The notes beneath the pieces are model-generated. The model saw only the letters and a list, made by a program, of their open reading frames with translations. It had not been told where the DNA came from and searched no databases. A DNA stretch of 64,000 nucleotides from an uncultured Kineothrix sp. Lineage in GTDB: Bacteria; Bacillota; Clostridia; Lachnospirales; Lachnospiraceae. This document shows, one piece after another, positions 44,514 through 54,293 of the stretch; position 1 is the stretch's first letter, and every line of letters starts with the position of its first letter. The DNA lies in assembly GCA_910587275.1 (NCBI GenBank), contig CAJUMD010000005.1:1-64000 (forward strand), in the 5' to 3' direction. The position numbers and the translations under genes were made by a program.

Positions 44514-46487
44514 TTATTCGGAAGCGAGCGAGAATTGGTCCACCAGTTCCTTCAGGCAGGCAGCCGCAGCGGAAAGCTGTTCACTTGCTGCCGCACCTTC
44601 CTCGGCGGTGGAACTGTTGCTTTGCACAACGACCGAAATCTGATTGATTCCCTCGGAAACCTGCTCAACCGATTCGGACTGCTCATTGGATATGATTGCA
44701 ATATGGTCAATGGCATCGACCACGGACTGGATGCTGTTTACGACGCCGAGCAGGACGTCTGCCGTATTTTGGGCAATTTCGGTACCGGTATGTACTGCCT
44801 CCGTAGAATTTGCAATAAGCTCAGAGGTATTTTGGGCGGCCTGTGCGGACTTGCCGGCCAAATTGCGGACTTCTTCCGCAACAACGGCAAATCCCTTTCC
44901 GGCGCTGCCGGCCCTGGCGGCTTCCACTGCTGCATTCAGGGCGAGTATATTTGTCTGGAACGCAATATCATCGATGGTCTTAAGAATCTTTTCAATCTCC
45001 TCGGAGCTGGTTCGGATTTTTTCCATGGCTCCTACCAGATTCTGCATCTTTTGGTTGCAAAGGAGCACTGCTTCGCCGGTCTGATGCGTCTGGCTTCTGA
45101 CATCCAACGCCCCGCTCGCCGTGTTTTTTACCTCATCGGAAATCAGGCTGACCTGTGCTGCAAGCTGCTGTACTGCGCTTGCCTGTTCGGTCGTACCCTG
45201 ACTGAGCGTCTGTGCGCTTGAGGACAGTTGGTTGCTGGCATTTGCCACTTCCTCTGCAGACTGGTTGACCTGGCGCATGGCGCCGTTTAATTCAATTCTC
45301 ATATTGCGCATGGAATGCAGAATATCCTGAAAACTGCCAACATAGACTTCCTCATGTTCCGTATGGATATCCAGGTTTTGGTTTGCCATTTCATTGAGCA
45401 AATAACTGATGTCGCTGATAACGGTACGCAGACCAACAACCAAAGCCTCGGTTGACCTGACAAGGACACCGGTTTCATCCTTATTGGTAATCTTAGGCAT
45501 CGGTGTCTCCAAATCGCCCTCCACAAGCAGTTTCATCCGCCTGACACAGGCTTTCATGGGTTTACCGATATTGATGGCAAGAACCAGGGCGACGATAACG
45601 GAAAGTAATATGGAAACTGCAATCACCGCAATATTGATTACCATGGCATCCCGCGTGGATGCCAGGTAATTAATCTGCGGTGCGGTTACTGCAATACTCC
45701 AGCCGTCCGTATCCGGTACGGGAGCATAGGCCGCAAACATTTTGTTTTCTCCGTCCGTATAGCTTCCAAATCCGTTTTCCCCCTGCCGCATCCCTGCATG
45801 GATGGCAGCCAGTTCCTGCAGCGAGGCATCGCCCTGTGCCTCCGCTTCTATGTTTTGGACCGTGATTGTATCGAGCGTGATGTCGGCAATTGTGCTGCCG
45901 GATTTATTAATCATGTAAGCCCTGCTGTTTTCGCCGATTTGGATGGCGGATACAATATCGTTCAAAAAGGTTTCACGCGGAACGAAATATACGACGCCGG
46001 CAATGGGGCTTTCGGGGTCTCCCCCGGAATACAGGGGCGCTGCCACCATTATGGACAGTTCTCCCGTGATTTTGCTGACCAACGGCTCCGATACAAAAAC
46101 ATTTCCCTGCATTGCCTGGCGCACATATTCACGGTCCGAGTAATCGTTTCCGTCAAAAATACTGATTCCGTCCGCGCCGACAATGTTTCCCCTGCGGAAA
46201 TCATGCATGGAAACACGTTCGTCGATAATTGCCTGTTTTTCCTCTATGGGTACTTCCGGATCAGACAACTGCGGAATACACCCGACTTCCATGACGACGT
46301 TCTTATATGCCGCCAGTTCCTGCTGTGCCCGTCCTGCCGCCAGGACTGCCGTTTGGCTCATCATTTGTTCTACGGTGGACATAGTATTGTGGTAGTTTAG
46401 CGAGATGCCTAAAGATCCGGATGCGACCAGTCCGATGAGGACAGTCAGGATAAGAGATAAAGTAATTTTGGTTCGTATGCTTTTCAT
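44514..46487 (-). CDS. Methyl-accepting chemotaxis protein
   Basis: A transmembrane chemoreceptor of 657 residues. It has an N-terminal helix ([20 protein letters not shown]), an extracytoplasmic sensor domain of dCache type (about 30-270), and a second membrane helix ([20 protein letters not shown]). A HAMP region follows, then a signalling domain with the hairpin tip [23 protein letters not shown] 46487 follows CAGGGGGTACATTGAC. The open frame 21 bases upstream is less likely. No other chemotaxis or flagellar genes are in the window, and the ligand is unknown. Confidence 0.93.
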   Translation of the reverse strand: MKSIRTKITLSLILTVLIGLVASGSLGISLNYHNTMSTVEQMMSQTAVLAAGRAQQELAAYKNVVMEVGCIPQLSDPEVPIEEKQAIIDERVSMHDFRRGNIVGADGISIFDGNDYSDREYVRQAMQGNVFVSEPLVSKITGELSIMVAAPLYSGGDPESPIAGVVYFVPRETFLNDIVSAIQIGENSRAYMINKSGSTIADITLDTITVQNIEAEAQGDASLQELAAIHAGMRQGENGFGSYTDGENKMFAAYAPVPDTDGWSIAVTAPQINYLASTRDAMVINIAVIAVSILLSVIVALVLAINIGKPMKACVRRMKLLVEGDLETPMPKITNKDETGVLVRSTEALVVGLRTVISDISYLLNEMANQNLDIHTEHEEVYVGSFQDILHSMRNMRIELNGAMRQVNQSAEEVANASNQLSSSAQTLSQGTTEQASAVQQLAAQVSLISDEVKNTASGALDVRSQTHQTGEAVLLCNQKMQNLVGAMEKIRTSSEEIEKILKTIDDIAFQTNILALNAAVEAARAGSAGKGFAVVAEEVRNLAGKSAQAAQNTSELIANSTEAVHTGTEIAQNTADVLLGVVNSIQSVVDAIDHIAIISNEQSESVEQVSEGINQISVVVQSNSSTAEEGAAASEQLSAAAACLKELVDQFSLASE

Positions 46488-46583
46488 GTCAATGTACCCC
46501 CTGCTCACGTGGTTGGAATATGGAAAATTCCGCTCCTCATATGCAACCGTCCTTATTTTAATATTTTGACCGTTATATTATGT

Positions 46584-46605
46584 CGTAACTATTATAAAAG
46601 TTACG
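46584..46605. promoter_or_regulatory. Palindrome over the chemoreceptor -10 box
   Basis: CGTAACT (46584-46590) and AGTTACG (46599-46605) are perfect inverted arms separated by 8 bases that contain the -10 hexamer. The geometry is that of a dimeric repressor operator. The binding protein is not known. Confidence 0.55.
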
Positions 46606-46620
46606 ATTCCTGCTTGTCAA
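46591..46620 (-). promoter_or_regulatory. Promoter of the chemoreceptor gene
   Basis: On the minus strand: TTGACA (46620-46615), 18 bases, TATAAT (46596-46591). Both hexamers are perfect consensus. Confidence 0.82.
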
Positions 46621-46823
46621 CTACTATCTGCTGTTATTATGCAACCGGGATTTTGCCTTGTTACTGGTCACGGAGTGAACGGTAACTCCGCCTTCCGCTT
46701 AATAAAATCACGCTTTTTGCCGATATAGGATAAAAGGATATGTGTTTCATGGTATATGATATGACAGCCGGCAAACGGATTTGCCGGCAGGGAAATGTCA
46801 GACGGATCAGGGAGGATGAAGGT

Positions 46824-47648
46824 ATGGGTATGAGGATAGGCGGAAGCAGTTCCGGCAGGCAGCTAATCAGTGTGAAAGATGCGGACGGGTCGGTGAAGGC
46901 GACGATATCGGTTTCCAAACCGGGTATAAAACGCAAGAAGCCCTTGCGGTACAATTTTAAGGAAATTTCCATGCAGATTATGATGGCGAAAACATCCGGC
47001 AATGCCAGAAGCGTGGCGGCGAAGGCGCGCAGGAAGACGGGGATGCTCCAAAGAAAGCGGAAGAACGAGGATTATGACGAACGGGAGCTGGAACTGGCGA
47101 TTGCCCATGCGAAGAAGCTGGAGCGGATTGCGAAAAAGCGGATGAAGCATTTGGAAGCGGAGGAAAAGGCGCAGCAGACCGGCTCCTGTCTTGTGGAAAC
47201 GGAGGATTATGAAGGGCTTACCGCGCAGGAACAGGGAGAAACGGAAGAAACGGAAGAAGCGCAGCGCAAGGAACTGGAGCGGCTGATGCGGGAATACCGG
47301 GCGATGATGGAAGAAAGCATGGAAGAACTGGGCGAGTCCGTGGAAGAAGCGGGGATGGACGGGCTTAAGGAGATGGCGGACGAACTGCTTGGAGGGGTGC
47401 AGGAGGATATGGACCCTGAAGATTTGGAGCGGCTTAAGAAAAAGCACCGGTCGGAGGAACTGCGGGAACTGATGGAAGCGGACATGAAATACTTAAGGGA
47501 TTTGTTCGGCAAACTGGCGAGGGAGAAACAGGAAAATTCCGGCGGTTCGGGCGGCGTGTCCCTGCAGCTTGGCGGAACGGAGATGCCGGTACCGGCGCCG
47601 GAGGAAGTGGCGGCTCCGGCGGGCGGCAGCGTGGATGTAATGGTGTGA
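46824..47648 (+). CDS. Unrecognised coiled-coil protein
   Basis: A 274-residue protein I do not recognise. The first 75 residues are basic and look structured (MRIGGSSSGRQLISVKDADG, PLRYNFKEISMQIMMAKTSG). Residues about 85-240 are almost entirely charged helix, likely coiled coil (YDERELELAIAHAKKLERIA, later KELERLMREYRAMMEESMEE). The tail is Gly/Pro/Ala/Val-rich and ends DVMV. No signal peptide or membrane helix is seen. ATG 46824 follows GGAGG by 8 bases. A scaffold, filament or stress role is only a guess. Confidence 0.75.
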   Translation: MGMRIGGSSSGRQLISVKDADGSVKATISVSKPGIKRKKPLRYNFKEISMQIMMAKTSGNARSVAAKARRKTGMLQRKRKNEDYDERELELAIAHAKKLERIAKKRMKHLEAEEKAQQTGSCLVETEDYEGLTAQEQGETEETEEAQRKELERLMREYRAMMEESMEELGESVEEAGMDGLKEMADELLGGVQEDMDPEDLERLKKKHRSEELRELMEADMKYLRDLFGKLAREKQENSGGSGGVSLQLGGTEMPVPAPEEVAAPAGGSVDVMV

Positions 47649-47669
47649 CCCATGGTATTACAGCGTGTT

Positions 47670-48167
47670 TTAAAATTCTAATCTGCTTAAGTTGGAATTG
47701 TGGTATTCCGGGTCATAGGTCACGTCCTGCCCGAACCATTCCGGCGGCAGGAAGGCGCCGGCGGCATGTTCGGTGGGAAACTCCACTTCCGCGATGAGTA
47801 AAGGGGCGAAGGGTGCGTCGAATACATCCAGTTCAATGGTAAGCGGCGCATTTTGTTCTTCGGCGGAAAGACCGGCGTTTTGCGCATAAGAGGGCTGCGT
47901 GAGCGGAATGAAGTATCTTTTTTTGGTAATGATGGTACCGTCCGCTTTTTTTCGCAGGTGCTCATAGGATTCCTTGTTTAAGGGAAGGTTGTATTCTTCC
48001 CTTGCGAGGAGTCCTTTTCCTTTGTAAGTGAGGTAATATTCATCGTCCTGCCTGCGGATGCGCACGACGGGGTCGGTGTTTAAGTATGCCTGCTCAATCA
48101 GGCAGGATTGGTAGGTATCCAGATTTTCGGGCAGTGTTTTTACGGTGAATTTGCGTTCGATTTCCAT
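47670..48167 (-). CDS. CYTH-domain protein
   Basis: A 165-residue member of the CYTH superfamily (CyaB adenylate cyclase / thiamine triphosphatase), with the N-terminal ExExK signature in MEIERKFTV and the paired VVRIRRQDDEYYLTYKGKG strands. Members act on triphosphates, and bacterial ones are often inorganic triphosphatases. The substrate here is unknown. ATG 48167 follows AAAGGATTACGCC. It converges on the coiled-coil gene with a 21-base gap. Confidence 0.88.
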   Translation of the reverse strand: MEIERKFTVKTLPENLDTYQSCLIEQAYLNTDPVVRIRRQDDEYYLTYKGKGLLAREEYNLPLNKESYEHLRKKADGTIITKKRYFIPLTQPSYAQNAGLSAEEQNAPLTIELDVFDAPFAPLLIAEVEFPTEHAAGAFLPPEWFGQDVTYDPEYHNSNLSRLEF

Positions 48168-48241
48168 GGCGTAATCCTTTCCTGCTGTATTTTCCCGGTT
48201 CGGGTGAAAGATGCGGATGTTCGGCATCCGTATATAAGTGG

Positions 48242-48270
48242 ATTATACATGGTGCGGACGGGAAAGGCAA
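48242..48270 (-). promoter_or_regulatory. Promoter of the CYTH gene
   Basis: On the minus strand: TTGCCT (48270-48265), 17 bases, TATAAT (48247-48242), 75 bases before the start. Confidence 0.65.
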
Positions 48271-48293
48271 TGTGTTTCCACGCAAACTTCGCA

Positions 48294-48322
48294 TTGCGTC
48301 CTGCCTGATTTTATGCTATACT
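48294..48322 (+). promoter_or_regulatory. Promoter of thrC
   Basis: TTGCGT (48294-48299), 17 bases, TATACT (48317-48322), 68 bases before thrC. The leader shows no T-box or attenuator. Confidence 0.65.
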
Positions 48323-48389
48323 TGATGCGTTTCAAATGATGGTAAGGAACGGTTTATAAAAATATACATAAACAGGTGAGGTAGGACAT

Positions 48390-49880
48390 ATGGAGGTTTT
48401 CTATAACAGTACAAGAAACAGCGGTATCCGGGTGAAGGCTTCGGAGGCAATCTTAAAAGGGCTTTCCGATGACGGCGGCCTGTTCGTGCCGGAGAGGATT
48501 CCGGCATTGGACCGGGAACTTAAGGAACTGGCAGGGATGACTTACCGGGAAGTGGCTTATGAAGTGATGAAGCTGTATCTGACCGATTTCACGGAGGAGG
48601 AATTAAAAGGCTGCATCGCGCGGGCATATGACGGGAAATTTGATACGGAAGTGATAGCCCCCCTTGTCAGCGCGGACGGGGCATATTATTTGGAATTGTT
48701 TCATGGCGCGACCATCGCGTTTAAGGATATGGCGCTTTCCATCCTGCCCCATCTGATGATTGCGGCGGCGAAGAAGAACCACGTGGAAAATGAAATCGTT
48801 ATCCTGACCGCGACTTCCGGGGATACGGGGAAAGCGGCGCTGGCAGGGTTTGCGGGCGTGGAAGGCACGAAAATCATTGTATTTTATCCAAAGGACGGCG
48901 TCAGCCCCATACAGGAAAAGCAGATGGTGACGCAAAAAGGGGACAATACTTACGTGGTGGGTATCCACGGCAATTTTGACGATGCGCAGACAGGCGTAAA
49001 AAAAATCTTCGCGGATAAAGAGCTGGCGGGAAGGATGGATGCACAGGGCTTTCAGTTCTCCTCGGCGAATTCCATTAACATCGGACGGCTTGTGCCGCAG
49101 ATTGTTTATTATGTGTATGCGTATGCAAGGCTTTTGGCGGAAGGAAAGATGGAGGAAGGCGGCAGGATGAACGTGGTGGTGCCTACCGGGAATTTCGGCA
49201 ATATCCTTGCGGCGTTTTATGCCAAGAACATGGGTCTGCCCATCGGGAAGTTAATCTGTGCCTCCAATGAAAACAAAGTGCTGTACGACTTTTTCCGCAC
49301 GGGTATTTATGATAAGAACAGGGAATTTGTGCTGACCAGTTCCCCTTCCATGGATATCCTGATTTCCAGCAACCTGGAACGTTTGGTTTACCGGCTTGCG
49401 GGGAATGATGCCGGGAAGAATGCGGAGCTCATGAAGGCGTTATCCGGGGACGGAAAATACGTGATAACGGAAGAAATGAGGGCAGGTCTTGGCGATTTTT
49501 ACGGAAATTATGCTTCCGGGGAAGAAACGGCGGAGACGATAAAGGCTCTTTATGAAAAGACCGGTTATGTGCTGGATACCCATACCGCAGTGGCATCCTG
49601 CGTTTACCGCAAATACGTGGAGGAAACGGGGGATAAAACGCCCGCGGTCATCGCTTCCACGGCAAGTCCTTTTAAGTTTACCCGCAGCGTCATGAATGCC
49701 ATTGACGGCAAATACGATAAGATGACCGATTTTGAACTGGTGGACGAATTGTCTTCGCTGGCGAACGTGAAAGTGCCACGCGCCATCGAGGAAATCCGTA
49801 CGGCTCCCGTTGTGCATGACCATATATGCGAAAAGGACGGGATGAAGAAAACCGTGGAAGATTTCCTTGGGCTTGCATAG
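48390..49880 (+). CDS. thrC: Threonine synthase
   Basis: A PLP enzyme converting O-phosphohomoserine to threonine. It is 496 residues, the longer class of threonine synthase, with the PLP lysine in HGATIAFKDMALSILPHLM (about 107-125), the phosphate-binding TATSGDTGKAALAGF (about 139) and VVPTGNFGNILAAFYAKNMG (about 262). The start follows AGGTGAGGTAGGACAT. A small membrane gene follows 8 bases later. Confidence 0.96.
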   Translation: MEVFYNSTRNSGIRVKASEAILKGLSDDGGLFVPERIPALDRELKELAGMTYREVAYEVMKLYLTDFTEEELKGCIARAYDGKFDTEVIAPLVSADGAYYLELFHGATIAFKDMALSILPHLMIAAAKKNHVENEIVILTATSGDTGKAALAGFAGVEGTKIIVFYPKDGVSPIQEKQMVTQKGDNTYVVGIHGNFDDAQTGVKKIFADKELAGRMDAQGFQFSSANSINIGRLVPQIVYYVYAYARLLAEGKMEEGGRMNVVVPTGNFGNILAAFYAKNMGLPIGKLICASNENKVLYDFFRTGIYDKNREFVLTSSPSMDILISSNLERLVYRLAGNDAGKNAELMKALSGDGKYVITEEMRAGLGDFYGNYASGEETAETIKALYEKTGYVLDTHTAVASCVYRKYVEETGDKTPAVIASTASPFKFTRSVMNAIDGKYDKMTDFELVDELSSLANVKVPRAIEEIRTAPVVHDHICEKDGMKKTVEDFLGLA

Positions 49881-49888
49881 GTGGCGCC

Positions 49889-50233
49889 ATGGACAATATG
49901 AGTATTTTTGATATCCTGATTACGGCCTGCGGACTGTATTTAGTCTATACGGCGGCGGTGATGAAGACGCGGGGGAAGATTGTCAAAGGGGTTCTCGTCA
50001 GCAAGGACGTGGATGTGGAACAAATAAAGGATAAGGAAGGATTTATCCGTTATATGTCGGGTAAGGCGCTTTTGGTTGGCGTACTGGCGGCAGCGGTTGG
50101 TATCATCAATTTGGTGAATTCCTATTTGAAAGGACCCGGATGGATTTCCATTGCGGTCATTGCCGGGTATTTTGTGGTGTTAATGGTGTTTGCGTACAGT
50201 TCCGTGAAGGCAAGGAAGACCTATATCGAGTGA
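49889..50233 (+). CDS. Small membrane protein of unknown function
   Basis: A 114-residue protein with three predicted membrane helices (about 6-22, 53-72 and 83-102), including ALLVGVLAAAVGIINLV and ISIAVIAGYFVVLMVFAYSS, and a short soluble loop containing VLVSKDVDVEQIKDKEGF. I do not recognise the family. ATG 49889 is 8 bases after thrC, with no strong ribosome binding site (GTGGCGCC), so it may depend on thrC translation. Confidence 0.65.
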   Translation: MDNMSIFDILITACGLYLVYTAAVMKTRGKIVKGVLVSKDVDVEQIKDKEGFIRYMSGKALLVGVLAAAVGIINLVNSYLKGPGWISIAVIAGYFVVLMVFAYSSVKARKTYIE

Positions 50234-50315
50234 GAGCAGGGCAGTGTTCCGCTCAGATTACGGCGGCTGCCGGAACGGAAAGCGGCAGAAAAAAGAAAAA
50301 AGGAAGTTTGGCACA

Positions 50316-52172
50316 ATGGAAACAATGGAAATCGAAATCATACAGGACAGGCTTAAGGCTCTGCGTAAGGAAATGGAAACGGAAGGGATGGATTATTATA
50401 TCATTCCGACTTCGGATTTCCACGGTTCCGAGTACGTGGACGGATATTTTAAGGCAAGGGAATACTTTTCCGGGTTCACCGGTTCGAGCGGGACTTTGGT
50501 AGTGGGAAAGCGCACGGCAGGACTTTGGACCGACGGCAGATATTTCATACAGGCGGAAAAAGAGCTTAAGGGGACGGGAATTACGCTGTTTAAGATGCAG
50601 GAGGAAGGGGTTCCCGATATCCCGGATTTCCTGTACCGGGAAATGGAACCGGGGTGGACGCTTGGCTTTGACGGCAGGGTCATGGACTGCGGGGAAGGCC
50701 GCAGGCTGGAAAAAAAGCTGGCGGAAAAAGCGAAGGAAGCCGGGAACGGAAAGGACATCGCAATCCGCTATGACTTGGATCTGGCAGGACGGGTTTGGAA
50801 AGACCGTCCCACGCTTCCCAGCCATCCGGTATGGCTGCTGCCAAAGGAAATAAGCGGCAAGTCCACGGCGGAAAAATTAAGGGAAGTACGGGAAACGATG
50901 AAGGAAGCGGGGGCGGAATACCTGCTGCTTGCGCGGCTGGACGACCTGATGTGGCTGTTAAACATCCGCGGCAATGACGTGGCGTGCAATCCGGTTGCGC
51001 TTTCTTACGGCTTTGTTACGCCTGAAAAGATGTATTTTTTCGTCCAGCCTTCCGAGGTGACGCCGGAATTTTCGGAATATGCCGGACTGAACGGGATTGT
51101 GTTAAAAGATTACGGGGAAATTACGGATTTTTTGGAAACCTTTGATTACACATCCTGCGGCGGACCGGGAAAGGTGCTGTTGGACGAAGAAAACATCAGT
51201 TATGCCCTGTATAAGACGCTGGAAGGACGGACGGGGTATGTGCGGGGCAAAAACCCGACGGAACGGTTAAAGGCAGTGAAAAACGAAACGGAACTGGCGC
51301 GGATGGAGGAAGTATACCTGAGGGACAGCGTAGCGCTGGTGAAATTTATTTACTGGCTGAAACACCAGGTGGGACGGCAGGAGATTACGGAGATTACGGC
51401 AGCGGCATACCTGGACGGCCTCCGGCGGGAAATTGACGGTTTCGTGGATCTTTCGTTCCCCACCATCAGCGCTTATAAAGAAAATGCGGCGATGATGCAT
51501 TACGAGGCGGAAGAAGGAAGCTGCAAGAGCCTTGCTCCCGAAGGACTGTACCTGGTGGATTCCGGCGGGCAGTATCTGGGCGGGACCACGGATGTGACAA
51601 GGACGGTGGCGTTAGGGGAAACCGACAGTGAGATGAAGAAGCATTTTACCCTGACGGCGGTAGGGATGCTGCAGCTTAGCGATGCGAAATTCCTGCAGGG
51701 CTGTACCGGAAGAAACCTGGATATTTTGGCGAGACAGCCCCTTTGGAAGGAAGGGATTGATTATAAATGCGGTACCGGGCACGGCATCGGTTATATCCTG
51801 AACGTGCATGAGGGTCCCCAAAACATCCGCTGGCGGCTTCCTGCCGGCGGCATTGAGCGGAAAGAAGCGGTATTGGAGCCGGGAATGGTGGTTTCCAACG
51901 AGCCTGGGGTCTACCGGGAGGGCAGCCATGGCATCCGCACGGAAAATATTATGGTGGTGGAGAATGCGGAGAAGAACGGGGACGGACAGTTCCTGCAGTT
52001 TAGGACCCTCACGTACGTTCCCATTGACAGGGATGCCATCGATACTGCGTATATGCAGCCCGTGGACATCGAACGGTGGAACCGTTACCATGCGGCGGTG
52101 TATGAAAAGACAGCGGGATATTTGACGGAAGACGAGAGACAATGGCTGGCTGGGGCGACGGCGCCGCTGTAA
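50316..52172 (+). CDS. pepP: Xaa-Pro aminopeptidase (M24B)
   Basis: A dimetal M24 aminopeptidase that removes N-terminal residues next to proline. It is 618 residues, in the long three-domain form: two creatinase-like N-terminal domains (about 1-310) and a catalytic domain. Metal-site segments include YLVDSGGQYLGGTTDVTRTV, GTGHGIGYILNVHEGPQNI, VVSNEPGVYREGSHGIRTEN and the C-terminal region. ATG 50316 follows AAAAGGAAGTTTGGCACA. The frame upstream to 50244 overlaps no homology. Confidence 0.95.
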   Translation: METMEIEIIQDRLKALRKEMETEGMDYYIIPTSDFHGSEYVDGYFKAREYFSGFTGSSGTLVVGKRTAGLWTDGRYFIQAEKELKGTGITLFKMQEEGVPDIPDFLYREMEPGWTLGFDGRVMDCGEGRRLEKKLAEKAKEAGNGKDIAIRYDLDLAGRVWKDRPTLPSHPVWLLPKEISGKSTAEKLREVRETMKEAGAEYLLLARLDDLMWLLNIRGNDVACNPVALSYGFVTPEKMYFFVQPSEVTPEFSEYAGLNGIVLKDYGEITDFLETFDYTSCGGPGKVLLDEENISYALYKTLEGRTGYVRGKNPTERLKAVKNETELARMEEVYLRDSVALVKFIYWLKHQVGRQEITEITAAAYLDGLRREIDGFVDLSFPTISAYKENAAMMHYEAEEGSCKSLAPEGLYLVDSGGQYLGGTTDVTRTVALGETDSEMKKHFTLTAVGMLQLSDAKFLQGCTGRNLDILARQPLWKEGIDYKCGTGHGIGYILNVHEGPQNIRWRLPAGGIERKEAVLEPGMVVSNEPGVYREGSHGIRTENIMVVENAEKNGDGQFLQFRTLTYVPIDRDAIDTAYMQPVDIERWNRYHAAVYEKTAGYLTEDERQWLAGATAPL

Positions 52173-52190
52173 AGAACGGCGCCGTTTTTT
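52158..52190 (+). terminator. Terminator of pepP
   Basis: ACGGCGCCG (52158-52166) pairs perfectly with CGGCGCCGT (52177-52185), followed by a T6 run. The left arm lies inside the last codons of pepP. Confidence 0.88.
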
Positions 52191-52273
52191 AGGAGTCTGA
52201 GACTTTGACTTTCAAATGGGTATGGCAGGATAGGCAGATTTAACAAAAAAGTGGAAAAAGTCCGCGCATAACC

Positions 52274-52302
52274 TTGACTTTTACGGGTTGTTCTGACATA
52301 AT
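52274..52302 (+). promoter_or_regulatory. Promoter of pckA
   Basis: TTGACT (52274-52279), 17 bases, CATAAT (52297-52302), 120 bases before pckA. Another TTGACT at 52205-52210 has no good partner. Confidence 0.65.
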
Positions 52303-52421
52303 TACATAAGGTGCATGAATGAATGTACATGCTGTATGAAACCGCCTTTTACATAAGTATGGCGTAAGAAGCTGCCATGGAAAAAGCGCGGTGAAAATAA
52401 ATAGTATAAGGAGGACATCAC

Positions 52422-54128
52422 ATGTCAACAAAAGCGTATTACCCGATTAACGAAATCGGAGCTGGAAAGGTTGGTTTTTCCAAGACAAGATCCATCATCG
52501 AAGCTGCTTTTTACGGAAATAACGTAGTTAAGGTGAATACCTTAAAGGAAGCCTATGAACTGGCTAAGAATTCACCCGGTACGGTTGTAACGGATATGAA
52601 GATTAAAGATGGTGAGACGTTTGGTCTTGAGAAAGATTCCAGGGTTTTGCTGTTCAACGACGGTGCGGTAACGGGACGTTATGCAGCGGCACGCCGTATC
52701 AAAGGCGAGCCTGGCGTGGATGAGACGAAGCTCGACAAGGTAGTGATGGATGCAATCTATGAGACACGCTGGAAGACGATGTACCATGCGGAATGCTTCA
52801 TCGGGCTTGATCCGGAGTTCATGGCAAAAGCACACCTTCTGATTCCCGAAGGAGAAGAAAATATCCTTTACAACTGGATGCTGAACTTCCAGTATATGTC
52901 TGATGAATATGTGAAAATGTACAAAAACTCCAAACCGATTGCGGACGGGAATGAGCCTGATATTTATATCTTCTCTGATCCCCAGTGGGTACCCGGAAAC
53001 AGACCGGACGTGGATTACAGTTGCTTAAGCGATCCGCTTACGCTGTGCTATTTCGATACCAACCAAAACTGTGCGGCAATCCTCGGCATGAGGTATTTCG
53101 GCGAACACAAGAAAGGTACGCTGACCATGGCTTGGGCATTGGCAAACAGGAACGGCTATGCTTCCTGCCACGGCGGACAGAAAGAATATTTACTTCCCGA
53201 CGGAAAGAAATATGTTGCTTCCGTATATGGTCTGTCAGGCTCCGGTAAGTCCACCCTGACCCATGCAAAACATGGCGGAAAATACGAAATCAAGGTTCTC
53301 CATGACGATGCGTTCATCATCAACACGGATACCTGTGCATCCATCGCATTGGAGCCTACCTACTTTGACAAGACGGCGGATTACCCGACCGGATGCGCGG
53401 ACAATGAATACCTGTTATCCGCACAGAACTGCTCCTGCACGCTTGACAGCGAAGGCAAGCTCCAGTTGGTAACGGAAGATATCAGGAACGGTAACGGACG
53501 TGCCATCAAATCCAAACTGTGGTCCCCGAACCGCGTGGATAAGATTGACGCTCCCGTAAATGCAATTTTCTGGATTATGAAAGACCCTACCATTCCTCCG
53601 GTAGTAAAACTGAAAGGTGCAGCTTTGGCTTCCGTTATGGGCGCTACGCTGGCTACCAAGACTTCCACGGCAGAACGTGTGGCGGCAGGAACGGATTTGA
53701 ACGCACTGCGTATCGTTCCTTATGCAAACCCGTTCAGGACCTATCCGTTAGTGAACGACTATGAGAAGTTCAAGAAACTGGTGGAGGAGAAGAACGTAGA
53801 CTGCTACATCGTTAATACCGGCGACTTCATGGGAACAAAGGTTAAACCTGCCGATACGCTTGGCATTCTTGAGACCATCGTTGAAGGAAAAGCCAAATTC
53901 GAGAAATGGGGCAACTTCGAAGATATCGAGATTATGAACGAGTGGGAAGGCAAGACAGCAGATTTCACTCCTGATTTGGGCAACGCGGAATATGTGGCTG
54001 CGCTTAAGAACGCAATGCAGAACCGTGTAGACGCAGTGGAAGGCTTTGCGGAGAAGAAGGAAGGTTATGACAAACTTCCTGATGAAGCACTTGCAGCAGT
54101 TCAGAAACTGGTGGATGCCCTGAACTAA
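52422..54128 (+). CDS. pckA: Phosphoenolpyruvate carboxykinase (ATP)
   Basis: Interconverts oxaloacetate and PEP using ATP. In anaerobes it may run in the carboxylating direction. The 568-residue product has the kinase-1 motif YGLSGSGKSTLTHAKHGG (about 268-285), the metal-binding VLHDDAFIIN (about 294) and PVNAIFWIMKDPTIPPVVKL, features of the ATP family. The start follows AAGGAGGACATCAC. Codon use favours fewer, more selective codons than in neighbours, consistent with strong expression. Confidence 0.96.
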   Translation: MSTKAYYPINEIGAGKVGFSKTRSIIEAAFYGNNVVKVNTLKEAYELAKNSPGTVVTDMKIKDGETFGLEKDSRVLLFNDGAVTGRYAAARRIKGEPGVDETKLDKVVMDAIYETRWKTMYHAECFIGLDPEFMAKAHLLIPEGEENILYNWMLNFQYMSDEYVKMYKNSKPIADGNEPDIYIFSDPQWVPGNRPDVDYSCLSDPLTLCYFDTNQNCAAILGMRYFGEHKKGTLTMAWALANRNGYASCHGGQKEYLLPDGKKYVASVYGLSGSGKSTLTHAKHGGKYEIKVLHDDAFIINTDTCASIALEPTYFDKTADYPTGCADNEYLLSAQNCSCTLDSEGKLQLVTEDIRNGNGRAIKSKLWSPNRVDKIDAPVNAIFWIMKDPTIPPVVKLKGAALASVMGATLATKTSTAERVAAGTDLNALRIVPYANPFRTYPLVNDYEKFKKLVEEKNVDCYIVNTGDFMGTKVKPADTLGILETIVEGKAKFEKWGNFEDIEIMNEWEGKTADFTPDLGNAEYVAALKNAMQNRVDAVEGFAEKKEGYDKLPDEALAAVQKLVDALN

Positions 54129-54168
54129 AGGTTACGGACCGAAGGGTATAGATAAATTTAAGACGAAG

Positions 54169-54223
54169 ATACCATTTGCAGCCGGAAGGGGCAGTACCGG
54201 AAGGCTGCGGATGGTATTTTTTT
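54169..54223 (+). terminator. Terminator of pckA
   Basis: ATACCAT (54169-54175) plus TGCAGCC pair with GGCTGC plus ATGGTAT (54211-54217) as a long stem with a small internal loop, followed by seven T (54217-54223). Confidence 0.88.
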
Positions 54224-54293
54224 CCTTACGGAAAACCGCATGGTATGGAAAACAGGTAAAATGGAAGTAAAGTGGAATAAAAACGGAGTGGAA

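Larger units (their letters stand above)
46488..46823. other. Intergenic region between chemoreceptor and coiled-coil gene
   Basis: 336 bases between two divergent genes. It holds the minus-strand chemoreceptor promoter with its palindrome (46584-46620). A GCCGGCAAACGGATTTGCCGGC inverted repeat just before the right-hand gene (about 46769-46790) could form a hairpin in that gene's leader. No coding sequence is supported in it. Confidence 0.55.
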
